Below, piece after piece: positions 42,287-52,035 of a stretch of DNA of 64,000 bases (its first letter is position 1; each line of letters begins with the position of its first letter). Both the position numbers and the translations under genes were made by a program. The stretch spans positions 27,665-91,664 of the forward strand of contig DGSN01000015.1 of the NCBI GenBank assembly GCA_002393575.1. Reading direction: 5' to 3'. The DNA is from Prevotellaceae bacterium UBA4361 (GTDB taxonomy: Bacteria; Bacteroidota; Bacteroidia; Bacteroidales; Bacteroidaceae). A model generated the notes under the pieces. The model was not told the DNA's origin, ran no database searches, and was given only the letters and a program-made list of their open reading frames with translations.

Positions 42287-42754
42287 TCAATCTTCATCTT
42301 CATGATGGTGATGATGATGGTGGTGGTGATGCTCACCAGTGCGAGATGAGTCTTCAGAGGATGAAGAATGATGGTGGTGATGATGGTGTTCACCAGAATG
42401 GGAACCAGTTCTTTCGGATGAAGAACGAAGGGAAGAAATGCCGTTGGATTCGCCATTTTCACCATCTTGAGAAGAACGAGAACGGGAACCGTCGGAGCTG
42501 TGATGATGGTGATGATGGTGACGACGAGAACTTTCTATTTCTGCTTCTTCCTGCTTACGTATGTAATACTTGAATCGAAGTTCGTCGATGATTTGCCCTA
42601 TGATCAAGCCGACAAATGCAAAAACAGCCACATAAAGTGTGGGCAAATCATATAGCTTAATGGCCACGCAACCTAAGATAACAGCAACGATAATGAGCAG
42701 AATGGTGTATTGGCTTCGTGGTTTTCTCGTCCTTTTAATGTCGATTGTACGCAT
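42287..42754 (-). CDS. Two-helix membrane protein with histidine-rich C-terminal tail
   Basis: 155 aa. A short basic N-terminus (MRTIDIKRTRKPRSQ) is followed by two transmembrane helices (about 17-32, LLIIVAVILGCVAIK, and 40-56, LYVAVFAFVGLIIGQII). A hydrophilic tail follows from about residue 72. The tail holds three His blocks of 7, 7 and 10 residues separated by Ser, Asp and Glu-rich spacers, and ends EDED. Such tails bind Zn, Ni or Cu; here it would lie on the cytoplasmic side if the N-terminus is inside. The His codons mix CAC and CAT, so this is not a pure slipped trinucleotide run. No metal transporter lies nearby. The promoter is at 42787-42818. Confidence 0.72.
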   Translation of the reverse strand: MRTIDIKRTRKPRSQYTILLIIVAVILGCVAIKLYDLPTLYVAVFAFVGLIIGQIIDELRFKYYIRKQEEAEIESSRRHHHHHHHSSDGSRSRSSQDGENGESNGISSLRSSSERTGSHSGEHHHHHHHSSSSEDSSRTGEHHHHHHHHHHEDED

Positions 42755-42786
42755 GAGAGTTAGATTTTATTGTTGTTTTGTGGTTG

Positions 42787-42818
42787 CAAAGTTACATGTT
42801 TTAAGATTGCTACACAAA
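42787..42818 (-). promoter_or_regulatory. Promoter of the His-tailed membrane protein
   Basis: Minus strand: TTTG (42815-42818), 20 nt, TAACTTTG (42787-42794). It ends 32 nt before the start codon. Confidence 0.7.
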
Positions 42819-42951
42819 TTTTTAAGAAAAGGAATGTGTAAGACAAAGGAATCCAGCCTACAAATAAAGGAAAAGTGCAAAAGAAATGCGTAAAACAAAA
42901 CAATAAATTACTTGAATTTGTAAGGAAAAAGAAAAAAAGAATATGAAAGAA

Positions 42952-42981
42952 TGTGTTATTGCCAAAAAAGTCGTAACTTTG
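42952..42981 (+). promoter_or_regulatory. Promoter candidate for the surface polysaccharide operon
   Basis: TAACTTTG at 42974-42981, with a weak TGTG element 18 nt upstream. It would give a leader of about 280 nt before 43270. That leader contains AACATTCT/AGAATGTT-like inverted words near 43095-43110. No UpxY/NusG-type antiterminator gene, common at Bacteroides capsule loci, is seen in front of the operon. Confidence 0.5.
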
Positions 42982-43269
42982 CAACGAATTAAAGCGATTT
43001 GCTTTTACATTAAAATAAAAAACGGATTATAGATGACGAAAACTTGCTTCCAGACTGTAAATCTCAAACAATGAAAAACCAGCACTCAACAACAAACAGA
43101 ATGTTGAATTTAATTCAGTTTTGAGAAAGAAGAAAGGATAGCACAAACTTGTTAAAATCCGTTAACAAAATGCAATAAACATTTCTAACTTATTGTGAAT
43201 AAACTATTTACAATAAGGATAGAAGAGAATAATTTGTGTGGATATACAAAATTCGGAAGAAGCAAAAGG

Positions 43270-44349
43270 ATGACAAGAGTAGAGGAACGATTCTTTGAGT
43301 TGCTACGCGTTGCTTTAGGAACTCAGAAAGAATTAACATCACCCATACCTGTTGAAGAATGGAACGAAATTCCAGAGATTGCCGTGAAGCAATGCGTGAT
43401 GGGACTGCTGCTTTCTGCCATCGAACAATTGCCACGAGGTCAGCGACCTCCGAACAATATCCTGTTGGCTGTTCACGACCGAGTTCAGGAAATTGAGGAA
43501 CAAAATCGCTACATCAATAAACTCACTTACGCCACCAGCAAGCGTTTCGAGGTGGATGGTTTTCCGAATTGCATCCTGAAAGGCCAGGGCATCGCCACCC
43601 TCTACCCCAACCCATTGCGAAGAGAAAGTGGCGACATTGATGTGTGGCTGCAAGGCGATAGGGACAAGATTATTGAGTATGTGAGAAATGTGGGTGAAGC
43701 GCAAGAGCCATCACCACTACACATTGGTTTCGACCTCAAAGACGGAACACCCGTTGAAGCGCATTTCACTCCAAGTTATTTCAGCAATCCTTTTACAGAC
43801 CAGAAATTCAACAAGTGGGCAAAGGAACGCCAAGCGGAGCAAAACAAGCACTACGTTCCTTTTGACGAGGGCACAAAATTGCCGATTCCAACGATAGAAT
43901 TTAACATTGTTTTCATCCTCTGCCATGCTTACCAGCATTTCATCGGCACAGGCGTTGGACTTCGCCAACTCATCGACTATTTCTATGTGCTGAAACATGC
44001 GCACGAAGAAGCTTCGCTGTCGTCTCTTCACGCTTTGCGCACCACGCTTCAAGAGTTCTCCCTTGACAAGTTTTGCGCTGCCGTCTGCTGGCTTCTCCAC
44101 ACACAACTCGGACTCCCATCTGAATATCTCATCGTTGAACCTAATGCCAAAGAAGGCGAGTTCCTTTTGAAGGAAGTCCTGCTCACAGGCAATTTCGGCC
44201 ATTCAGATGAGCGTACAAAAAACGGCCACCGTCTCTCAGGCAAGCGCTACCGCCTCGGCCACCTCTTCCTCGCCTACCCCTCCGAAATCAGTTGGTACAT
44301 TTTTCAAGGCATCAAACGATTGATCACAAGGGAAGAGCCGATAGATTGA
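43270..44349 (+). CDS. Nucleotidyltransferase-family protein (NTP_transf_5 type)
   Basis: 359 aa from the ATG at 43270. The longer frame opens with a GTG at 43195 and adds 25 unsupported residues. The core motif is GDIDVW (at about 116-121), preceded by NCILKGQGIATLYP, as in the minimal nucleotidyltransferase family often found in polysaccharide loci. Helical segments with conserved His and Arg (HAYQHFIGTGVGLRQLIDYF) follow. The true substrate is unknown for most members. It is the first gene of the operon and has GC content like the core genome, unlike the AT-rich genes downstream. Confidence 0.8.
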   Translation: MTRVEERFFELLRVALGTQKELTSPIPVEEWNEIPEIAVKQCVMGLLLSAIEQLPRGQRPPNNILLAVHDRVQEIEEQNRYINKLTYATSKRFEVDGFPNCILKGQGIATLYPNPLRRESGDIDVWLQGDRDKIIEYVRNVGEAQEPSPLHIGFDLKDGTPVEAHFTPSYFSNPFTDQKFNKWAKERQAEQNKHYVPFDEGTKLPIPTIEFNIVFILCHAYQHFIGTGVGLRQLIDYFYVLKHAHEEASLSSLHALRTTLQEFSLDKFCAAVCWLLHTQLGLPSEYLIVEPNAKEGEFLLKEVLLTGNFGHSDERTKNGHRLSGKRYRLGHLFLAYPSEISWYIFQGIKRLITREEPID

Positions 44350-44374
44350 AGAAAGACAAAAACTACAATCAGAC

Positions 44375-45517
44375 ATGGATACCTTTTCAACCAAATACGA
44401 TTATCTCATAGTAGGTTCGGGTCTTTTTGGAGCCACCTTTGCTTATCAAGCACATAAAGCAGGGAAACGATGCTTGGTTATTGACAAACGTCCGCATTTA
44501 GGTGGCAATGTGTATTGTGAAGAGATGGAAGGCATACATGTTCACAAATATGGTGCACATATCTTCCATACCTCCAACAAGGAAGTTTGGAAATTTGTCA
44601 ATTCTATCGTTGAGTTCAATCGCTATACGAATTGTCCTGTGGCAAATTATCAAGGAAAGCTTTACAACCTCCCATTCAACATGAACACCTTCTATCAGAT
44701 GTGGGGCGTGACGACACCTGATGCAGCGTTGGCAAAGATAGAAGAACAAAAGGCTGAAGCATTGAATAGTCTTCATGGACGCGAGCCACAAAACTTAGAA
44801 GAACAAGCACTGACTTTGGTTGGCAAGGACATCTATGAGAAGTTAATCAAGGGTTATACTGAGAAGCAATGGGGACGTTCTTGCACAGAATTGCCTGCTT
44901 TTATCATCCGTCGATTACCAGTTCGCCTCATTTTCGACAACAACTATTTCAACGACAAGTATCAAGGTATTCCTATTGGCGGATATAACAAACTGATTGA
45001 AGGGCTGCTGAAAGGTGTGGAATGCAAGACAGGTGTTGACTTCTTTCATTCAGAATTTAGGGACTGGAGGAAGTATGCAGATAAGCTTGTATATACAGGT
45101 CCTATCGATGAATTCTATGATTACCGCTTTGGAAAGCTCGATTGGCGCACCGTATCGTTTGAGACCGAGGTGATTGATACTCCTAATTATCAAGGGAATG
45201 CAGTGGTGAATTACACTGAAAGGGAAATACCTTTCACACGTGTGATAGAGCATAAGCATTTTGAGATGTTCGGACAAGAAGTTTATGATTGTCCCAAGAC
45301 TATTATTTCAAAAGAGTTCTCAACAGAGTATAAACCTGGCATGGAACCTTATTACCCTGTGAATGATGAAAGAAATAATCGTTTGGCAGAACAGTATCGT
45401 GGTCTTGCTATTCAAGAAAAAGATGTGATCTTTGGTGGACGATTAGCTGAATACAAGTATTACGATATGGCACCAGTGATCGAACAGGTTTTAGCGCATT
45501 TTAACACAAAGATATAA
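44375..45517 (+). CDS. glf: UDP-galactopyranose mutase
   Basis: Converts UDP-Galp to UDP-Galf, the donor for galactofuranose residues in surface glycans. It has 380 aa, the usual length. The FAD-binding GxGxxG is GSGLFG at about 13-18. HLGGNVYCE and HKYGAHIFHT (about 50-66) are typical of GLF, as are the later YTEKQWGRS and RLPVRLIFDNNYFND segments. It predicts Galf in the polysaccharide made by this operon. Downstream glycosyltransferases of the GT2 family are possible users. Confidence 0.95.
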   Translation: MDTFSTKYDYLIVGSGLFGATFAYQAHKAGKRCLVIDKRPHLGGNVYCEEMEGIHVHKYGAHIFHTSNKEVWKFVNSIVEFNRYTNCPVANYQGKLYNLPFNMNTFYQMWGVTTPDAALAKIEEQKAEALNSLHGREPQNLEEQALTLVGKDIYEKLIKGYTEKQWGRSCTELPAFIIRRLPVRLIFDNNYFNDKYQGIPIGGYNKLIEGLLKGVECKTGVDFFHSEFRDWRKYADKLVYTGPIDEFYDYRFGKLDWRTVSFETEVIDTPNYQGNAVVNYTEREIPFTRVIEHKHFEMFGQEVYDCPKTIISKEFSTEYKPGMEPYYPVNDERNNRLAEQYRGLAIQEKDVIFGGRLAEYKYYDMAPVIEQVLAHFNTKI

Positions 45518-45524
45518 TAAACAC

Positions 45525-46448
45525 ATGATATTGAAAAAATATCTTATTCAATTATATTATTCAATAATATACTACATTCCAGGATTAATAAGAGAAATTC
45601 TTTTTCATTTAACAGAAAAGAATAGCATAGTTTTAACAGGTTTTTTAGATTTTAAATGGGGAAAATGGCATAAAAGCAATTGGGGAGACGATCTTAATGT
45701 TTATTTTGCCCAAAACTTGTTCTCAAAGAAAATAATAAACTATGAAACATCCATCCTTTCATGGCTATTTCACAGGACGAACTATACGATGATAGGTTCA
45801 ATGCTCCATGCTGCAAACAGACATACAATTGTATGGGGGACAGGTATGCTTGCCGAAGACATGTATCCAAAGGAAGTTCCCCAAAAAATATTGGCTGTTA
45901 GAGGTAAACTTACTAGAGAGGCACTTATTAAACAAGGATATGATTGCCCAGAAGTCTATGGAGACCCAGCCTTACTCCTCCCCTATTTTTATCAGCCATC
46001 TAAAGAAAAAAAATATAGAGTAGGAATTGTGCCACACATGTATGATGAAGACAATCCGATTATACATGAATGGCTAGCAAAGAATTCTGATTGCTATCTT
46101 ATCAGCATGAAAAATTATACTAACAAGTTTGAAATTGTTGATAAAATTGTCTCATGCGAACTTATCATTTCAAGTTCCTTACATGGAATCATCGTTTCTG
46201 ATGCATATCACATTCCAAATGTTTGGGTGGAATTTTCTGATAAAGTCATAGGGAATGGGTTTAAATTTAGAGATTACTTTTCTTCTGTAAACAAAAGCGT
46301 CCAAGAACCTAAAATTATTAAAGATTTAGCTGATCTGGACAATACATCTAATTTGAAAGAACATTTTTTTTCAATAAAGATTGATCTAAAGAAACTTATA
46401 GAGAGTTGTCCATTCAAAATAAACATAAAATCTGCAACAATCAAATGA
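45525..46448 (+). CDS. Polysaccharide pyruvyl transferase-family protein
   Basis: 307 aa. Family signs are WGDDLNVYFAQNLF (about 51-64), a SMLHAANRHTIVWGTGM segment, AVRGKLTREALIKQG, YGDPALLLP and SSSLHGIIVSDAY (about 222-234). PF04230 enzymes add ketal pyruvate or related groups to sugars. A membrane-associated N-terminus (LYYSIIYYIPGLI) is visible. It starts 7 nt after glf and its stop overlaps the next start (ATGA). From this gene on, base composition drops sharply to AT-rich, which suggests a transferred block. Confidence 0.83.
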   Translation: MILKKYLIQLYYSIIYYIPGLIREILFHLTEKNSIVLTGFLDFKWGKWHKSNWGDDLNVYFAQNLFSKKIINYETSILSWLFHRTNYTMIGSMLHAANRHTIVWGTGMLAEDMYPKEVPQKILAVRGKLTREALIKQGYDCPEVYGDPALLLPYFYQPSKEKKYRVGIVPHMYDEDNPIIHEWLAKNSDCYLISMKNYTNKFEIVDKIVSCELIISSSLHGIIVSDAYHIPNVWVEFSDKVIGNGFKFRDYFSSVNKSVQEPKIIKDLADLDNTSNLKEHFFSIKIDLKKLIESCPFKINIKSATIK

Positions 46449-47437
46449 ATCCAAAAATTTCAATAATCATTCCTATTTATAATGCTGAAAAATATCTATA
46501 CGCTACGCTAGATAGTATTGTTAAACAAGATTTTAAAGATTTTGAAGTACTATTGATCGATGATGGCAGTAACGATAGTTCAGCAGTAATATGCAAAACA
46601 TTTATAGAAAAAGATAAACGGTTTCTTTATTTTAGGAAAGAGAATGGAGGAGTTTCATCAGCAAGAAACTACGGATTAGAAAAGGCAACAGGTAAATTTA
46701 TATCATTTGTTGACAATGATGACTATATGTTTCCTGATTTTCTTGAAACTATGATAAATAATATAGATAATTACGATTTATTAATATCCAATTATTTGGC
46801 ATATCAAAGGAATGAGATAGTAAATAGGATCAGTTCAAATTATGAAATAACAATAGGAAATATCAACAATTTCGAAGAAACATTTCCTCAGCTTGCTAGA
46901 GGCATATATACGATATGGAACCAGATGTATCGAAAGGAAATCATTGAAAAAAACCATTTACATTTTGAGAATATAACACATGAAGATGAGATTTTTTCCT
47001 ATAATTACATTTTGCATTGCAATTCCATAAAAAGAATCTTATTTCAAGGATACTTACATTATTACAATCATGGTTCTTTAGGTAATAGTCACAAATATAT
47101 CGCAAATTTAGAGGTAATTAATAGGTTGTATGATACAAACAAAAAAATAATAAATAAATTCAAAATCAAAGATGAATCTTATTTCAATAGAATACATGAA
47201 CGTTATGGTACAATGATTTCTTCATGGATTTTACGTGGATATTTTAAAGACACAAAAACTAATCGATGTGAAAGAATAAGAAGATGGAAAGAGATACATA
47301 ACACTCAATTATTTAATGATATTAAATTTTCAGCTTTAAACACTCGATCTAAATTTTTGTTTTTTATTTGTAAATACAATCTTTATACTATCTTGGATCC
47401 ACTTATTAATGCAACATTAAGATTAATTCAAAAGTAA
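46445..47437 (+). CDS. Family 2 glycosyltransferase
   Basis: 330 aa from MNPKISIIIPIYNAEKYL at 46445. The upstream ATG at 46406 lies inside the preceding gene; the chosen start overlaps its stop as ATGA. The GT-A nucleotide-binding region has the LLIDDGSND motif near 37-45, and the DxD motif appears as FVDNDD at about 92-97. The C-terminal part is AT-rich and lineage-specific. The acceptor and sugar cannot be read from sequence. Confidence 0.87.
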   Translation: MNPKISIIIPIYNAEKYLYATLDSIVKQDFKDFEVLLIDDGSNDSSAVICKTFIEKDKRFLYFRKENGGVSSARNYGLEKATGKFISFVDNDDYMFPDFLETMINNIDNYDLLISNYLAYQRNEIVNRISSNYEITIGNINNFEETFPQLARGIYTIWNQMYRKEIIEKNHLHFENITHEDEIFSYNYILHCNSIKRILFQGYLHYYNHGSLGNSHKYIANLEVINRLYDTNKKIINKFKIKDESYFNRIHERYGTMISSWILRGYFKDTKTNRCERIRRWKEIHNTQLFNDIKFSALNTRSKFLFFICKYNLYTILDPLINATLRLIQK

Positions 47438-47490
47438 TACATATTTATAATATTTCTTTTCATATATAAACCTTCTCAGAATAAAAGCAA

Positions 47491-49026
47491 ATGATGGATT
47501 GCAAGAAAAAAAGAATTGCTCTAAATACTATATATTTATATTCAAAGGGATTTATAGCATTGTTTATAGGTTTATATATTTCTCGAGTACTTCTACATCA
47601 ACTGGGAGTTGTAGATTTTGGATTATATGGTGTAGTAGGTGGGATAATTGGGCTGTTGAGTTTTATAAACACAGCTATGACAAGTACATCCTCACGATAC
47701 ATTACATTTGCTTTAGCAAAAGATGATAAAGACTATCAAAAATTAGTTTTTTCAGCAACTTTCTATATTCATTTAGCTATTGCATTATTTTTGTTGTTCT
47801 TAGCTGAGACAATTGGATTATGGTATTTAAATACAAAGCTCGAAGTACCAGAGGAACGTATGGGAGCAGCCAGCTGGGTGTATCAAATGTCAATAATTAT
47901 TGCAATGATAAATATTACCCAGGTACCATATAATGCAACAATTTTAGCTCATGAAAAAATGGGATTTATGAGTATCTGGGGAATTATTAGTGATTTTTTC
48001 CGTTTATTTTCCGTTTTAATACTAACACTTATTACTTATGATAAACTAATCTTTTACTCATTACTAACACTTATTGTGAATATCGTTAGTGCTTTAGGAA
48101 ATCGTATTTATTGTAAAAAATTTTTCTCTGAATGTAAATTTTGCAAAGTCAAAAATAAAAAATTATTATTTGAAATGTTTTCATTTGCTGGTTATTCATG
48201 TTTTAATTCATTTTCATTAGTTATAAGAAATAACAGCATTGTTCTACTAATAAACAAATTTTTTGGTGTCATTATGAATGCTTCAGGAAATATTGCAGGA
48301 ATGGTGTCAGGAAATATTGCAGGATTTACACAGAATGTGGTTAGTGCATTTAGACCACAAATAGTCAAATCATATGCTGTCAATGATATAAATGAGATGC
48401 AAAACAATATTAACAATTGTTCAAAATATTGTATAGCATTATACTCAATGTTAGCAGTGCCTGCATTTATTGAAATAAGTTATTTACTCCAACTATGGCT
48501 AATTGAAGTTCCAATTTATTCTAATATTTTTTGTAGAATAAATCTAATTGGCAGTTTATTTTCATTAAATAATATGATTTTGGTCATTGGAATACAAGCT
48601 ACTTCAAAAGTTAAGAGAAACTCCATACAAATATGCATTTTATCCATTATCTCCATTTGCGTTAATTTGATCTTTTTATTTTTAGGAGCAAATGTATTTA
48701 CTGTTTTTGTGATAGTAGCTTTCACAGAATTTCTAATAATGTGTGTATCTCTTTCTAATCTAAAAAGCTTAATTCCAGGTTTCAACATTACGGTTTTCTC
48801 AAAACAAATTGCAAATAATTTATTTATCGTTATACTTTCAGGGGCAATTGTCTACACATTATCTCTCATATATCAAAGTTCATTTTTGAGACTTGTAATA
48901 ACAACACTATCTTATGAAATCATATTTTCTTTACTTTTTTATCATTTTATGTTAGACATTCAAACACAAAAAATGATTATTAATAATATACAAAAAAAAA
49001 TATTTAATAAATCACCCAATGAATGA
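47491..49026 (+). CDS. Oligosaccharide flippase (Wzx-like)
   Basis: 511 aa with about 12-14 transmembrane helices, of the polysaccharide-transporter/MATE-like type. The N-terminal signature is NTIYLYSKGFIALFIGLYIS, then LGVVDFGLYGVVGGI. It moves undecaprenyl-linked repeat units across the inner membrane for polymerisation. It is strongly AT-rich. The start could be either of two adjacent ATGs (47491 or 47494). The stop overlaps the next start by 8 nt. With the EpsG-type gene at 52036 it makes a Wzx/Wzy-type pathway. Confidence 0.87.
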   Translation: MMDCKKKRIALNTIYLYSKGFIALFIGLYISRVLLHQLGVVDFGLYGVVGGIIGLLSFINTAMTSTSSRYITFALAKDDKDYQKLVFSATFYIHLAIALFLLFLAETIGLWYLNTKLEVPEERMGAASWVYQMSIIIAMINITQVPYNATILAHEKMGFMSIWGIISDFFRLFSVLILTLITYDKLIFYSLLTLIVNIVSALGNRIYCKKFFSECKFCKVKNKKLLFEMFSFAGYSCFNSFSLVIRNNSIVLLINKFFGVIMNASGNIAGMVSGNIAGFTQNVVSAFRPQIVKSYAVNDINEMQNNINNCSKYCIALYSMLAVPAFIEISYLLQLWLIEVPIYSNIFCRINLIGSLFSLNNMILVIGIQATSKVKRNSIQICILSIISICVNLIFLFLGANVFTVFVIVAFTEFLIMCVSLSNLKSLIPGFNITVFSKQIANNLFIVILSGAIVYTLSLIYQSSFLRLVITTLSYEIIFSLLFYHFMLDIQTQKMIINNIQKKIFNKSPNE

Positions 49027-50029
49027 TAAAACTAAAAGCAATAAGCATATTGTAGAATTGGACATTATGAAATTCTATGGTGTACTATTAGTAGTTTTTG
49101 GTCATATTACAAGAATGTATACAGATGTTGGTTTTATTCATCCTTGTGTACATTCTGAGTTGCTAAAACATATATGTTCTTTCATTTATACTTTTCACAT
49201 GCCACTATTCACATTTATCTCTGGCTGTGTTTTTTCTTATCAATGTGAAATAAAAAAGAAAGCGTTTCCTTTCAAAAAGTTAGTTTTCGGAAAATTTAAA
49301 AGGTTAATCATTCCATATCTTTTCTTTGGTGTTTTTAATTTAGCTCCATTCATGTATTTATGCGGATACGAAAATGATTTCTTTCAGTATATTTACAAAG
49401 GTATTATTCTTTCCGAGAATAGTCGTCATTTATGGTTTCTTTTAATGTTATTTTGGGTGTTCATTCTATTTTATGTAATCAACACTATTCGTATTAAAAC
49501 TAATTTGTCAAAACCATATTTAATTATCGCTGCAATCATCTTGCATATTTTAAGTTATACTTATTTTATACCACCCATTTGGGAATTAAATACAGCGTTT
49601 AGATATTTGTTTTGGTTCACATTAGGCTATTTGTTCTTTTTATATACAAATACATTAAACAATCTGTGTTTTAAATTTATCATACCATTCACGTTAATTT
49701 GTCTTTTTACGTTAAGAGAAGAGACTTATAGCAGATATTTTTTACCCTTGGTAAGTATTTCAGGTATTTTTATGACCATAGCTGTTTCCTACTCATATAG
49801 AACTATTGCAGAAACAAAAATATTCAAAATTATTAGTAAGAATAGCATGGGAATTTATCTGTTTCATGTAGTTATAATATACACTTTATATCATTATACT
49901 AGAAACATTCCTATTAACCCTTTTATGTTAAGTTTTTCTATTTTTATAATTTCTTTGTTAGTATCCGTGTTTCTAACCCAATTAATTAGAAAAATCAAAT
50001 TAGGGTTTATAATTGGAGAGAATTATTAA
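49019..50029 (+). CDS. Membrane acyltransferase (acyltransferase-3 family) 1
   Basis: 336 aa, about ten transmembrane helices. The N-terminal motif ELDIMKFYGVLLVVFGHITR contains the catalytic-type His, and FHMPLFTFISGCVFSY follows. Members O-acetylate sugars of surface polysaccharides or lipids. A second, different member is at 51027. Confidence 0.87.
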   Translation: MNDKTKSNKHIVELDIMKFYGVLLVVFGHITRMYTDVGFIHPCVHSELLKHICSFIYTFHMPLFTFISGCVFSYQCEIKKKAFPFKKLVFGKFKRLIIPYLFFGVFNLAPFMYLCGYENDFFQYIYKGIILSENSRHLWFLLMLFWVFILFYVINTIRIKTNLSKPYLIIAAIILHILSYTYFIPPIWELNTAFRYLFWFTLGYLFFLYTNTLNNLCFKFIIPFTLICLFTLREETYSRYFLPLVSISGIFMTIAVSYSYRTIAETKIFKIISKNSMGIYLFHVVIIYTLYHYTRNIPINPFMLSFSIFIISLLVSVFLTQLIRKIKLGFIIGENY

Positions 50030-50046
50030 TAACAAACGGGATAATT

Positions 50047-51030
50047 ATGCAAAAGCCAGCTATTTCAGTTATCATACCCGCATATAATGCAGAAAAATTT
50101 ATTAGACGATGTGTTGATAGCGTTTTAAAACAGTCTTTGCAAGATTTTGAAATAATCATTGTTGACGATGGCAGCCAGGATTCTACAAAGACAATTTGTG
50201 AACAATTAACTCTTAAAAACGATAAAATTAAGTTTTTTCATAAAGAGAATGGAGGAGCAAATTCTACACGTAAATTTGGAGTAGAACATTCAAATGGACA
50301 TTACATTAATTTTGTGGATTCAGACGATACTATTCCTAACAATTCACTTGTACAACTTTACCAAACAGCAATAGAAAATAAATTAGACATCATTCAAGCA
50401 GCAAGAAGATTCTATCCAAACGGGAGCAGTACCTACCAACTATCAACTTTTGTGAAGCCTGGAATATACAACAACTTAGAGTTTATCCATCTATTGTTTC
50501 AAAATAAAAGTAATGCAGGACCTGTTGGTTCATTATATAAGAGAGACCTATTTGGTGAAGAAACATTTGATATACCTAAAGATGTTAAATTAGGTGAAGA
50601 TTTTTATATGAATTTATGTTTGGGGGTTCGAGCTAATAAAGTTGGTCTTTTTAATAATATTGAAGCATACAACTATTTCGAGAACACAAATTCCGTAACT
50701 CATGTTTATAGATACACCTCTATCTCTCCTCAGCAAGAACAACTTGAGTCCATCAGAAGAGAACTCATTAATAATCATCTATTTGATGAATTTTCAGATG
50801 ATTTTTATAGAAGAGCATTAGGTGTACTCTCCTCAGCCTGTTTTCATAACCATCAATTAATACATTCACAATACATAAAACAAATGGCGCAAGAAATATG
50901 GCCAAAACTACACTATAGAAAAGAAAAATGTTTATGTTATATGCTTTTGCACCCATCCATTTTGCCAATTATGAATACAATAAATGAATCTCGTAAGATT
51001 GTTTCAAATATTCGGAAAAGACTCCAATGA
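50047..51030 (+). CDS. Family 2 glycosyltransferase
   Basis: 327 aa. ISVIIPAYNAEKFIRRCVDS opens the GT-A fold, IIVDDGSQDST is the nucleotide site and FVDSDDTIP (about 93-101) is the DxD region. GEDFYMNLCLGVRA fits the ED catalytic-base segment of this subfamily. It ends overlapping the next acyltransferase by ATGA. Confidence 0.9.
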   Translation: MQKPAISVIIPAYNAEKFIRRCVDSVLKQSLQDFEIIIVDDGSQDSTKTICEQLTLKNDKIKFFHKENGGANSTRKFGVEHSNGHYINFVDSDDTIPNNSLVQLYQTAIENKLDIIQAARRFYPNGSSTYQLSTFVKPGIYNNLEFIHLLFQNKSNAGPVGSLYKRDLFGEETFDIPKDVKLGEDFYMNLCLGVRANKVGLFNNIEAYNYFENTNSVTHVYRYTSISPQQEQLESIRRELINNHLFDEFSDDFYRRALGVLSSACFHNHQLIHSQYIKQMAQEIWPKLHYRKEKCLCYMLLHPSILPIMNTINESRKIVSNIRKRLQ

Positions 51031-52022
51031 CAAAATCAAAAAGACTTTCAAATATTGAGCTTCTACGCATTTTTGCAATTATTGGAGTACTTTATGGACA
51101 TGCAGTAGGGCTTGTCTTAGGTTTACCGAATGCTGATAGTATTCACCAAAACTACACTTTATCTTTCCTTAGATTACTGATAGGAAATATATTTATAGGA
51201 GGGGTAAACGTTTTTATACTTATTTCTGGATGGTTTGGAATTAGAGCGAACAAAAAAGGATTAGCGAAATTTCTATTCCAAATTATATTTCTTCTTTGGG
51301 GAATATATCTCACTGCAATACTTATTGGAAAAGGAACACTCAATATAGAAGGAATTAAATGGAGTTTAGGATTAACTAAAGGCTATTGGTTCGTTATGGC
51401 ATATTTAGGCCTTTATTTAGTTTCACCTGTATTAAATTCCTTTGCAGAGCATGCAACAAAAAAACAATTCCGTTCCTTCCTGATAGGATTTTACGCCTTT
51501 CAATATTATTATAGTTGGATTACTGGATATGTTAATTACTTTGAAGGCTATAGCATTGTATTTTTTTGTGGATTATATTTGACTGCTCGTTATTTTAGAT
51601 TATATCCAAATGCTTTACTAACAAAACATTGTGGAAAGGTGTTTATCACAATTGTCATTTTATTATCAATTATTATACTATTTACCTTGTCGCTTTGGGG
51701 CAATGCCGCAAAAATGTCTCGCTATGACAATCCCCTTGTTATTTTAGCATCCCTTTCTATTCTCCTCTATTTCACGAAACATCCTTTTCAAAACAAATTA
51801 ATCAATTGGTTGGCCTCCTCTTGTTTTGCTGTGTATGTTATACATTTTAATCCCTTTGTCTTTCCTTATTTTTCTAATATATCCCAACATATTAACAATT
51901 CTTATCAAGGTATTTCATATGCTCTCACTATTACAATCTTTATTATCGTAGTTAATCTTTTATGTGTATTGATAGATCAACTACGCATAATAATTTGGAG
52001 CCTTTTACAAAAAAATAATTGA
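51027..52022 (+). CDS. Membrane acyltransferase (acyltransferase-3 family) 2
   Basis: 331 aa with ten or so transmembrane segments. N-terminal NIELLRIFAIIGVLYGHAVG has the conserved Arg and His. GGVNVFILISGWFG and the end segment AVYVIHFNPFVFPYFS are typical of O-antigen acetylases. It is translationally coupled to the preceding GT2 gene. Confidence 0.87.
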   Translation: MTKSKRLSNIELLRIFAIIGVLYGHAVGLVLGLPNADSIHQNYTLSFLRLLIGNIFIGGVNVFILISGWFGIRANKKGLAKFLFQIIFLLWGIYLTAILIGKGTLNIEGIKWSLGLTKGYWFVMAYLGLYLVSPVLNSFAEHATKKQFRSFLIGFYAFQYYYSWITGYVNYFEGYSIVFFCGLYLTARYFRLYPNALLTKHCGKVFITIVILLSIIILFTLSLWGNAAKMSRYDNPLVILASLSILLYFTKHPFQNKLINWLASSCFAVYVIHFNPFVFPYFSNISQHINNSYQGISYALTITIFIIVVNLLCVLIDQLRIIIWSLLQKNN

Positions 52023-52035
52023 AACAAGGATTAAG

